Of a stretch of DNA of 64,000 nucleotides, positions 22,676 to 33,400 are shown piece after piece. The stretch covers positions 1,984,001 to 2,048,000 of the forward strand of contig JAHLKI010000001.1 of NCBI GenBank assembly GCA_025602905.1. Reading direction: 5' to 3'. This DNA comes from Phlyctochytrium arcticum (taxonomy: Eukaryota; Chytridiomycota; Chytridiomycetes; Chytridiales; Chytridiaceae). The first letter of the stretch is position 1. Each line of letters starts with the position of its first letter. A program made the translations under genes and the position numbers. The notes under the pieces are model-generated. The model searched no databases. It worked only from the letters and a program-made list of their open reading frames with translations, and had not been told where the DNA came from.

Positions 22676-24030
22676 ATGTGAGTATCCAAGAACGCGTCTT
22701 TTCCCTCCCAGACTTTTTACTAACTTTTGATGTTTTTAGGGCTCCCCAAGGTCCCATCATTTAGATCCCTTCTCCCCTTCCTCCTCCTCCTTCCCCGCAC
22801 CAAACTCAGAGCATCCGACTTTAATTGAAGGGAGTCAACGAACGCAAGTTGATCGACGTCGATAAACGTCTCTTCCCCATTGGCTGCCCGACCGGAATAT
22901 ACCGTGTCTCCGATTAAGGAGACCTGGCGCGCGTCGACGACCATTTACCTCTGCGCCTGAAGCCGTATGTGTTTGAAGACCGCGCCAGAGCTTCCTTCTA
23001 CTTCGCTGGTTTCAGGAGTGCATCGGCGGTGGCGAGGGTCGTCCTGATATCCGTCAACGGATGGCCAGAGTTGAAAAACTTCACGGTTGACCACGACGAT
23101 GGGGACTCCACCAACGACACGCTGTCCAACCTCGCTGTCATGTCGAGCAGCGACAACTTTCGAAAGGGAGGGTCGCTCGGCAAGCGTGGGATCCTGTACG
23201 ACATGTCCAAGGCTCCCCCCATTGACCAACAAGAGTGGGTGGCCTATCCACGTTTGCCCAACGTAGAGGTGTCTCGGGAGGGGCTTGTCAGACTTGCTGA
23301 TAACCCGGACGAGCTGGTACAGTTGCACCAGAAACGTCGCAAGGCCCACCTCTGCTTTAACCACCCACGCGTTATCCCTTGGGTGTCGGTTCACCGCGCG
23401 GTGGTGGAGACCTTTGGAGGCGAGATCGAGCCGGGCAAGGTTGTTCACCACAAGAACACCAAGGGCGAGGACAACCGGTTCGACAATTTGGAGGTTGTCA
23501 CCCGGAGGCAAAACAACATCTTCGAAAAGGTCATGAACTCCAACTACACCAGCGGGGTGCGGGGGTATTCTTTTCGAAGGGCTCTTGGAAGGCATTTATT
23601 GCGGTGAACGGAGAATGTCGGCATTTGGGCAGTAGTCCCGACTTCATGACTGCCGCGGCCCGGCGACGGAAAGCGGAAATCGCCCTCGGACATTGGCCAC
23701 TCGCTGAACAGATTGACGTCCCCGACGATCATCCTCTCCTCCTGGATGACAACGTCCAGGCCATCCCGGACAAGATTCGCACGAACCAAAAGCGAAATAA
23801 CATCTACCCGAGATCTAAGGGACGATGGGGGTTCGATGTCAAGTTCGTTCAAGACAATGTGATTTACTACATTGGCCTTGCTCGAATGGAGGGTGAGGCG
23901 GTCGTGTTGCGAGACAGGGCCGTCCGCGAGTTCGATATCAAGGGAAACGGCGTTGTGGGCCGTCTGGATCTCTTGAAAGAACACGTCGAGCGCCGTCGTT
24001 TGGCAGGGATGGCTTGCCAAGCGATCCACA
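22676..24030 (+). pseudogene. Decayed NUMOD4-HNH (x2) / AP2-like endonuclease gene
   Basis: An intron 22678-22739 (GTGAGT donor, TTACTAAC branch, TTTTAG acceptor) would create the start ATG across the junction. The frame from there has in-frame stops at 22762, 22822 and 22915, then is open to about 23574, where a one-base loss in a T run (TTTT, 23571-23574) moves the coding signal to another frame. Two tandem modules are visible. Module 1: FPIGCPTGIYRVSD (NUMOD4-like), then VDHDDGDSTNDTLSNL (HNH-like). Module 2: EWVAYPRLPNVEVSREG (NUMOD4-like), then VVHHKNTKGEDNRFDNLE (HNH). AP2-like strands follow (GSWKAFIAVNGECRHLG at ~23580; KGRWGFDVKF at ~23815). These domains are typical of phage, organelle and giant-virus homing-type nucleases. 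The gene cannot make a full protein as read. Confidence 0.75.
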
Positions 24031-24033
24031 GAG

Positions 24034-24237
24034 CCGGGGCTGTATTGGTATGGAAGAGGAGAGGGAAGTTGGCAAGTCTCCAAGGGATGCTATGTTGTGA
24101 TTGCAACCCCGGAGCGCCTTGTGGACTTGATCGAAAAGAGAAAGATATCCCTGGAACAGTGTCAGTTTGTGTCAAGAAATCTGGACCAAGATTATTGGAT
24201 TGAGGCTTTCGTGATTGCGGTAGCATCAGTTGATTAG
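24034..24237 (+). pseudogene. DEAD-box RNA helicase relic (Ded1/DDX3-like fragment)
   Basis: The frame beginning at 24034 reads GCYVVIATPERLVDLIEK followed by RKISLEQCQFV, matching the motif Ib region (TPGR) of Ded1/DDX3-type helicases with G changed to E. The expected DEAD box does not follow in this frame; in the next frame GPRLLD, a stop and GFRDCGSI resemble the sequence that normally follows DEAD (ADRxLDxGF). Only about 60 residues of a ~600-residue family are visible, so this is a fragment, not a gene. It directly abuts the end of the AP2-like region of the nuclease pseudogene. Confidence 0.65.
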
Positions 24238-25989
24238 TCCTAGTATAGTGTTATGAGATCTACATCTGTTTTCTCCCACGGGATTTCTGTGTACTTATCA
24301 AAGCGGGCGAGGCCCGCCTCCCCGCGAAAAAAGAATAGGAAAGGAATAGCAAAGTAACCTACTTTCTTGAGAGTTTGTTGAATATGGGGTTGGAAGTGGA
24401 CATCTGGCTAATTTTTCGGAGAATGCCCGCCGATCACCAGACGGGGATTTTCCAACTGAAGTCTACCTATATATTGTTACATTTTTAACTTAAAATTATT
24501 TTAATTCATTTGAACTCTTTTTCGTGCAACATTTTTCGGGTTGTTTTGGCACTCGCAGGCCACTGGCCCACTTCTCGAAATCCGAGTTGGACGCCGCGCG
24601 TAGATCTCAACATCTACGGCTAGTCCAGGCCAGCATCTCGACTACATAATCCATCACTATATTTTGAAGACGGCGCTGGAGGAAACCCGTGTTGAGTCAA
24701 TGCCAGTCTTGACGTCGAGGATGAAGTCAAGCATCTTAATCTTGTCTATTGATTCATCTCGTGATGGGTCGCCGGGTCAGCCGGTGAATGGAAAAAGGTA
24801 AGCGACGAATAATTAAAGATGAGTCGATATATGAAGGGAATTGTTAACGTAGACATACATCTGTTACATACAGATTCAAGTGCCATCTGTCTGTGGGAGA
24901 AATTGGTTGTCTCTGTGCTTCAAACCATGTGTGCTGTTGCTGCCATAGGTCTCCTCAGGCCCTTTTCCATCAGAGCTTCTTCACAAGTGAGCAACCCTGC
25001 TCGACTTGATTACTCGGGGGTGAGACTGGCCAGGTGGGCGGGTGGCCATAGCTGCTGCCCTTTGGCACCTATTCATTTCTACAAAGGAAAGGATCTGACA
25101 CTTAAGTGGTTAGGTAACAGATGTATTTCTATGGTCATCCGGCTGCAGGGGGGTGCCGTTAACACTTTCAGGGGGGCGCCGTTAACAATCTCCTATATGA
25201 ATCTGATATCTGTCATTAGTACCCATACCAAACAACCAATGGAGATGAGCGGGAATCCAACGTTAACGCCATGGGAACACCTTACAGATTCGGACCCAGC
25301 CGCTATTGCTGAACGCCTCTGGCTGCCATCTCTGTCGATGCAAGAAAAGAACTTGGCCAGAACATTTTCTTTTCCCAATCTTTGGTATAAAATCCGTCTG
25401 ATGATGGAATGATGGCTTCTGGATCTCAATCGAACGTGGTATTTGCTTTCACGACGGTTTCCCTTCGACAACCGCGGAAAAGATTCTAGTTTTGGGGAAA
25501 ACTTTCATCGTAGATCAATTCACGTCCCGCACACGCTTATTTTATTTTATTTTTTGAAAAGTGGATTTCTGATGCAACACTGATACCCGGAGTATGTCAA
25601 ATAGCTTTTGCAATTACCCTGTTTGGTGTTGGAAGTCTGCCTAAAGTCGGTATGTATTTCGAAACTTTTGGTTGGCACAAACATGCATCAATCGGAATAG
25701 AAGATGGACGGATCCCGTAGCATACACACCCCGGGAGCTAGCGACTGCGTTCGCAAGGTCATCGTCGCTATATTGTTGCTTTGTTTGTGTCAAAGTACCA
25801 TTTTTGTGCTGCAAAACAAAATACTGTTCCCAAATCTGCCTCCATGACACGTTGGAACGGGTAACCAATCAATGTAAACTAGCAACTGTCTGTCTGGAGA
25901 CGAAAACAGAGAGAAATAGGGAAAGGGGAGAGCGAAGAAATATCAGGAAGGGTTATAAGAAGAGAGAGAAGGAAACTCATAAAACGATA

Positions 25990-26116
25990 GCTAGCAATTT
26001 GTTATATTCAAAAGGTAAAGGTAGCGAAAACATGCTAGGCCCGCAATAGAGAGTTCAAAAGGTGTAGGGAGAGATGACAAAAAAGTAAAACCATTGCTAG
26101 CAATTTGTTATATTCA
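25990..26116. repeat. 21-bp exact direct repeat, 85-bp spacer
   Basis: The block starting GCTAGCAATTTGTTATATTC occurs at 25990-26010 and again at 26096-26116. Confidence 0.9.
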
Positions 26117-26209
26117 CTAAGGACGTCCAAATAATGACCGCTGATTGACTACATATTTTTGAACGTGGGCATTCAGCTGTTTTTGTAGTTGTTAAAAAAT
26201 ATACCCGAA

Positions 26210-26297
26210 TATGTTGTCGGTCGAAGCTGCCAAGTATCGTACTCGGGCGGGCGGGCGGGTAAAACTTTTTTTTGGGTATATCTCATGAGATGAAGCC
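26210..26297. repeat. Dispersed repeat, copy B
   Basis: Same landmarks and orientation as copy A (21832-21940). It lacks about 9 bp after ATGTTGTCGG and carries extra CGGG units (GGGCGGGCGGGCGGG). It ends in the same TCTCATGAGATGAAG. Confidence 0.8.
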
Positions 26298-26588
26298 TTG
26301 GATTGCCGTCCCAAAAAAAATCAAGTTGTTCCAACTTTGCTCTCATATTCATCAGTAAGATCGTTTGGGCAAGTGGTAGGTAGTAGTTTCGGAAAATGTG
26401 ACCAAGAAAACAAGGGCATCAGTCATTCAAAGTTCTCGTTCACCCCCAAAGTCTACGCAAAACAAAGGCCTTTGAATGCCACATCAGTCCCATAGGTAGA
26501 GAGACAGAGGTAAATATGAGCATAATACCAGTTTTGAGCCTTGACATTGCAAGAAGAATAGCAGATTTGCCCAAAGAGAAAAAGAAAT

Positions 26589-27398
26589 ATGTCAACCATC
26601 ATTGCCTATCTCCAGGTAGATCCCACTGCTGGGACCGGTGGTTATTCGATTACGGAAATCCAAGCTAAACAATTGGCTGCGCACACTACTTTTTTTGATT
26701 CGTTATTACGCCAATGGTCGTCAAAAGGCATCAAATCTGGCAACACCCAACAACCGCCTCTTATTCAAGTCCCGCTGCCGTCTCCTCAGCATTTTGATCC
26801 GCTCTTGACATGGTTTTATCAACAAAATGATCAGAAATTGCAAAAATATCTGGTCAACGGTGGCCCCGACGCATTTTTTGGCATCGTCAAAAATGCCGTG
26901 CAGCTCGGGACGGTGACTGATGACAACCTGTGGGATTTTTTGGCCCACCATGTTGCCCTCGAATGGTTGGGCTCCTTCAAAAATCATCCTCAATGGGTAG
27001 CCACGATTGTTCCCATTACCTTGGCGGCCAAGGCGGCCATCGCTATTGGTGGAGGGACCAACGGGGGCAACATGGTTGGCAAATGGGCCGGCGGAGATGT
27101 TGCCATGGCTAAAAGGGCTCTGGAGGAAGTCAAACGAAGCATTCAGGCATATCAAGATGATGGCGATGACAACAAAACTATCGTTGAACCGGAAAGCCCG
27201 GTAGATGGTGGTCCCCCGCAACAACTGGCCGGGCCACCTTTGCTTGAACAAAAGAAAAAGAAACGAGGCTTCCTGTCCCGGCTGGCTGATCTTGTCATTA
27301 AAAACGAGCAAGTTCATATCGCGACCATGGTCATCGTGCGCGACTCCAAAGGCAACATCATTGACGAAAGAATCAATGTGCATGAGAAGGGTTGGTGA
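26589..27398 (+). CDS. Single-exon BTB/POZ-like protein, 269 aa
   Basis: An uninterrupted frame from ATG 26589 to TGA 27396-27398, unusual in this intron-rich window. Residues ~15-125 recall fungal BTB-like proteins: FFDSLLRQW, then IQVPLPSPQHFDPLLTWFY (the pattern where a ligand threshold is followed by a short helical W-x-Y segment), then FFGIVKNAVQLG and a helix ending ALEWL. Residues ~205-235 are Pro/Lys-rich (QQLAGPPLLEQKKKKRG); the C-terminus is a beta-rich segment (IATMVIVRDSKGNIIDERI). Such proteins act as adaptors for Cul3 or as chromatin-type scaffolds; no partner is implied here. It lies just beyond dispersed repeat B, tail to tail with MDN1. Confidence 0.75.
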   Translation: MSTIIAYLQVDPTAGTGGYSITEIQAKQLAAHTTFFDSLLRQWSSKGIKSGNTQQPPLIQVPLPSPQHFDPLLTWFYQQNDQKLQKYLVNGGPDAFFGIVKNAVQLGTVTDDNLWDFLAHHVALEWLGSFKNHPQWVATIVPITLAAKAAIAIGGGTNGGNMVGKWAGGDVAMAKRALEEVKRSIQAYQDDGDDNKTIVEPESPVDGGPPQQLAGPPLLEQKKKKRGFLSRLADLVIKNEQVHIATMVIVRDSKGNIIDERINVHEKGW

Positions 27399-27478
27399 TG
27401 CAGTAGCATATATATAACACATTAGTTCTCTCTATCTTACAACTTTGAATAAATAAATAAAAAACACAATCTCCTACT

Positions 27479-30400
27479 CTAACTATTTACAAAGAGGAAA
27501 AACTGTCGAAGTACATCGGACAGCACCTCTGGTAGACCCGCAACGTTCCCAACAACAACATAATAGTCAAACGGGAAAGTATCCATATAGCGATTCATCT
27601 GCAGCATCATACGGCCGCTGCTCGCGTCGGTGTCGTACGTCACGTTGGTCATCTTGACGATAGAATCTTTTTCCCCACGATTGTCCAGGATAATAAACAC
27701 AACCATAATTCGCTCCTCGGCGGCTTTGCGTACCACAGATCGGATCTGCTCATGATCTTCGCATATTCCGTCCGAAATGACAAGCTGGAGTTGCCATAAA
27801 TCGTCTCCACCCATCGGACTCGTCATCTTTGCTTCACTCAGAATGTCCATCGCGGTCCGAATCATTCCCAGGACATTGGTCCTCTCTTGGGCGAATGAAA
27901 ACCTGCGCAAAACGTCCGCGCCGGATTCATCCGTAAAGGGTCTATCGAAGGGGTGCAAAAGCTTGACGTCCTCTCCGAAACTGATGACTCCTACATCCCC
28001 AGATTCTAGTTGCGTCAACGCTTTGGTGATGGTGGCTAATGACTCAAAGGCTAGTTGCACGGACTCGGATTCTACCATCGAGCGCGAATCATCAATAGAT
28101 AGTAGAATCTGATATGAACGTTTGGAAGGCTTTGTACGTCGCATCCAGATTTTATCCTTCTTGAACTGACTAGCAATATACGGCACAATCTTTCGCATGT
28201 TGAGGCGCTTTCCGGTTCGATAATCACCCTTCAGCTTGGTCGCCAGTGTGGGTTCCAGAATGAGTCGCAATTGCTCGCATAATGTAAACGATAGATCTCG
28301 CGTCAACGCCGCATAACTTTGCCATAACTTTTGGGACTCGGCAGGGTCCTGCCCACTCCTCCGCCATTCGGCCAGCCATTGCTCCAGCTCATGCCGCATG
28401 GTGTCATACTGTACGGTACTCAGGGGAATGATGTTTTCTTCAGCAACAGCCAAATCTTCGGCATGATTTGTAGCTCCGGCAGATGCGCTTTCCGGGTTTT
28501 CTTCAGAACGACCGTTGTATTTTTGCTTGCTCGCCTCTTGTACTCGTACTTCAGCAGCCTCGGTTGGCGTCTCGGGCTTTTCTTCCATCGTGTCGGCAGA
28601 TCCCAAATTATCTTTACGAGAGCGTTTCTGCTGAGCGGATTGTTTATCGTGGTCCACATCCATAGAATCATCCTGTTCAGAATCAGAAGCCGGGTCTTGG
28701 TGCTCATAATCTGCTTCCTGGTCTCGATCTGCAAGTGCAGCTTGATCCGTCTCGGCCAACTGTTTGGCGGTAGCATCACCAAGAGCTTGTGCGTCAGCTG
28801 CGTCTTGGTCATTCTGGACAAACTCGAAATTCTTATTTTTCGAAGTGGAACTGTTGTCCTCCTGGGGTCGCGGGGTATCTTCTTGATTGACACGACTCTC
28901 CAACTCGTTGATTCGGGACATCCATTTCTGCAAAGCGTCGCCCAGACTGCGGTGCGGATTCATTTCTCCGGCATTCTTTCCCTTTGGCGTTTTGTTGCTA
29001 TCGTCATTCTGGTCATCGCCTCCGGTTTGGGTTGGGGCAACATCTTGACCACCTTCATTATCTGCTGCAGTCTCCTGAAGTTGCTGGGCCACGCCATCCG
29101 TAGTTCCTTCCTGGTCTTGGTTATCAGATGTATCATTAGCCGCTCCAGCATCTCCTGCGATCGCTGATGAATCTTGTTGATCTTGTAGAGGCTCATTGAT
29201 GGGATTGGTTTGGTCTTCGGAATTATCGGCATCATCCTCGTTGGTAGCTTCTGTCTTGTCCAGAGCGTTCAACGAACTAGCTTCCTCAACCTCATCGCCG
29301 CGAGGTGTCTCCTCCGGCGTTTCTTCATTCTCACCGTCCTCTGCCATTTCAGGCTCGCCGTCGTCCAATGCGTGTTCATCATCCAGTGACATATCCTCAA
29401 CCTCATCTGGCGCAGGAGCGTTTTCCATATCATTGTCCTCGAAATCAGATCCGAACTCCTCATCCTTGCCAGGAGTTTCTTCATTTGTTGGGGGAAGGTT
29501 GGACTCTGCTGGGTCGTTTTTCTCTTCAAACTCGAGCGCAGCGTCTTGATCATCTCGATCCTTGATTTCGTCTGATTGGTCGTCGTCCATATCCGCAGAA
29601 TCATCATCATCGACGGGTTGAGGCTTGCCAGCATCTTTGGGATCGACATTATGATGTTCCTCAAGTTCGTCCTTCTCGTTCACCTCATTGTCCTCTGTAT
29701 GCTTAGCATCTTCACCGTCGTCATTCTCGTTCGGATCGGTCGGCTTGTCGGCGTTCTCTTGCGCTTTTTTGGCTGGATCCGGCGCTGGTGCATCTTCCGA
29801 CACGACATCATTGGCCACCATTTCGATCTCAGAGCTAGACTTTCCGGCATTCCCATCAAGTTCCATCTTATCGTCCTTGCCATTTTCGCCATGATCTTTC
29901 TCCTCATCCCCCCACAATCGCTCATCTAAAACATCCGCTGAATCATCCAAATCACCCATTTGATCTTCAAGTTGATTTTCTTGCTCAGCCTCATCTTGTC
30001 CATCATCACTACCTGGATCTAGATCCAAATCCTCCAACTGTCCGTCAAAATCATCGTCCATCTCGAGGCCTTCAGGCTGGTCCTCCAACTTCTGACCAGT
30101 ATTATCCGCTGGTTTCTCATCTTGCATCCCTTCAACCTGGCCTTGGTTCTCAATTTCATCACTAACGTCCTTCTCGCCGTCTCCTTCACCAATTCCCATG
30201 CCATCCACAGCAGGTGCTTCTTGTCCGTCATCTTCTGTGGGTGCTTCTTCGTTTGGAAGACAGAATCCTTTCTTGAAAAGCTCGGAAAACGTGTTGCATA
30301 GGACATAATTTGTTTTCAACAACGATTTGTGGTCTCGAATGCTATCCTCCAAACGGGCTTGCAAGGCAATGCTGAATTGCATGACAACTGGTCGTAGACA

Positions 30401-33400
30401 TCCGATTATTTGCACCCACACTCTTCGCTCGGCAGACGCTTTTGATGTGTCCATCAATGTCAATAAGCTGGTCAATGACTTGACAACATGTCCGAATCGC
30501 TGTGATTGCAAGAATCGGCTTCTGACTGAGCGCGAGAACAATATCGCTTGCTCCGATTCAGGGGAGACAAGCTGCAACTCAGCCTCATTCACAATATCTT
30601 GGAAAGCTAAAAGGACGCTTTTGACAAGAGTATCTGCCTTTTGCAGGACTGTATCCAAGTATTCGCTGTCAGTCGTAGCTTCTTGTAATGCTGTTGTAAT
30701 CTCTTCATTCATGCCAAGCGCAGCGTCCAAGTGACATTTGTTCTTGCGAACAGTCAACTCCAAATTGCGAACAATCCCGGCGAAAAGCTCATTGCGGGTG
30801 CTTTGACTATCTTGAGTGCAGGCCGAAGATAATTTCTCATCACATTGCGATAAAACCAAGACGCTCTTTGCCAAGCTAAGCACAACCTCTTGCTGCCGAG
30901 GCGCTATTGGGTTTGAGCAGTTGAGGTATTCTTCACATTGCTGATCCAGCGTGCTTTTCCAAGTCAAAACAGCAGCTTTACATTCCGTCAAGGCGACACG
31001 CAGACGTTGCAAATGCGTGTAGTGCGGCCCCAATGTTTCAACCAAGAGAACAGCCTGACTAAAGGCGATTGCGACTTCGTCGACTGAATCTTTTTGAATG
31101 GCCATAATGCTCTTGAACTTGTCCTGAGGATAGAGCCAGCTGTCCGAGATGTCTTTAGCATCTGGCAATTCCATTTGTGACATTATCGACTGCAATTGCG
31201 CATGGACCACATTGACGCTCACGATATCTCGATGGTCTGCTATGTTGATGTGCCACAAATGTTCAATCACACTTGTTGCTCGCTCTATTTCCACTCTTGA
31301 CAGATCAGCCGACGCCCCATGTCGAGTTTGGCGCAACTCGGTCATACGACGGAGTAGGGTATAAAAGTAGTGATCGCATCGCTGCCACAATTCCAAGGTT
31401 TGGGTGCTTGGCGACTCAAGGGGTACAGGTAATGTAAACAGGTAGGAGGGTGACTCTTGAGCTTTGTACTTGTTGGCCGAATAGAATGATAACCCAAGAT
31501 CGCGCAACCGCTTCAGTAAGTCTACAAGCGCTTTGCGTCTGATTGCTTTTGCTCCTTGCGCACTCTTGCTTGTTCTATCAGATGTGTTGGCGGTTTCAGA
31601 CTGGAATTCCTCAACTGAGCTTAAAATGGTATCGACCAGATCCTCCAAAATTGCGCTGGTGGAATCCTGGAGATCCGGGCTCTCAAAGACTTTCATATGT
31701 TGAGACATCTTTACCATAAAATCCGGGATATTGGTGAAATGCTTTGCGCCCGAGATCTGAAGGAGATCTTGAAGTCCGTTTCCAGGAGGTAAAACAACAG
31801 CCTGTGTAGTCCTGGCTTGCTGTCGGGATGATTTTGCAAGATGTTTTTGTTCTCGGCCGCTGATATTTCCCATCACTACCGCCGATTGGAGCAATGTTTG
31901 TACTGGAACCTCCAAGATGGCGCGATACTTTTTGACAAATTTGTGCAGATGGTAATGCGACTTCTTGGCACTCTCCTTCAACGCAAATACGTTGACATCT
32001 TTCCAGGTAGCGATTTTCACGTAGTCATTCAACTCCTTCCAAATGGGCTTGCGGGACTTGCTGATGGTCTCCGTTATCCCCTTTTCCAGAATCTGATAGT
32101 ATTTGTGAGTGTGGAACAGAATCTTTCGAACGTGCTGCATCGTGTACAGCTGATGGCCCTCAGATAACTGCAACATCACTGTTAAATGCCGGTAAAAAGA
32201 CTCGAGCATTCGGAGACGGCTGCTGAATTCTCCTGAGGGCGAAGTGATAAGGAATTGGTCCAAGTTTGTAATGAGCTCATTGTAAAGTTTTTGACTATCG
32301 GAATCCTGTAATGAAGCTTGTCAGAAAAAAAATGTAAATATGAAAAAACAAACAAGAAAGGTACATCATCTGGTTGACTTGAATATTCGCGAGTGACCAG
32401 CGTCATGAGGAGATTCCACATTTGGAACCAGAGCTTACAAGCTGCTCGGTGCTTGCGGCGCTCTTCGACGTCCAGCAACTCTCGCCAACAACTAATTTCC
32501 AATTTTCTCCACTTCACGATACTCTCGGTGATCTCAGTCAACGACTCCTTCAAAGAAGCTTCTTTACTGGCGTAAGCTTCCCAATCATTGCTCCTTTGCA
32601 AAAGCAGTTCCAACCCAGTCAAAAATTTCATGACAGGCGACGTGATGGCGAAACCAAGAATTCGGTGATTAATAGCTGCGAGCTGAAGTAATACCTCCTG
32701 CCCTGGCCACTGCTCAAGCAGCTGGTGCAAACGAGTCATCAGTCTATTCAATAAAGGCAATATTTGCCGCACTTCCAGGATGTTTGAGTCGGCGTAGAAG
32801 TCGTATAGGGATGTATCATCGTTGCGGCTACTGGTTAATGCATTCTCTTGAACCGATGCCATAAATGCGTGACTGCCAACATCCATGGTCGTCATTTTCA
32901 TTTTATCATCGCCAAAGGTTCGGATCAAGCTGGCGGCGCCAGAGTAGGAGCGTTTGAAGGCAGATGACCACGATGCTGGGAACTCATCAGGCTTAGCCAT
33001 TCCTTCAGTCCAGCTGTACAAGAGCTGCTGGTGATAATTGACGACTGATTCACCAAAGGTATCCTCGCCCACAATGCTGGAGACTTCGGAAATATTTGGC
33101 TTTTCGGTTTCTCCAGTTCCTTCGGTGACTACATTATCCGATGTGTAGTCATCCGCGTAATCTGGAAAGATGTCCTGGAACCTATGGCGGTCAATTTCAT
33201 CCTCGGACTGCACTTCGTGTTTCTGCTCTTTGTGAATGTAAAATTCCTGAGCGATACGCTCATCCTCGAGACGTTTTTTCTCCGTAAATGTCCACGCATC
33301 GACAATAGCGGAAAGGACTTCATGGGCTCCCCCAATGTCTGAGAGTCGAGACTTTCCCCGCAGGCCAGCAATACTGCATATGCGTTCCAGGAAGGTTGCT

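Larger units (their letters stand above)
24238..26588. other. Intergenic 2.35 kb, right part of the gene-poor region
   Basis: AT-richer, with long purine or pyrimidine stretches. It holds two near-identical ~20-bp blocks around GCCGTTAACA (25150-25190), a 21-bp exact direct repeat (25990-26010 and 26096-26116) and dispersed repeat copy B. A 197-codon frame at 24819-25412 has no recognisable feature and I do not call it. Confidence 0.5.

Noticed and set aside
22945..23595. 216-codon minus-strand frame
   Set aside because: Antisense to the HNH region; the plus-strand reading has clear domain motifs and this one does not.
24819..25412. 197-codon plus-strand frame with ATG
   Set aside because: No domain, no hydrophobic pattern and internal direct repeats; composition looks like non-coding DNA.
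28331..29167. 278-codon plus-strand frame inside MDN1
   Set aside because: Antisense shadow of the Asp/Glu-rich region of midasin, whose codon bias keeps the opposite strand open.
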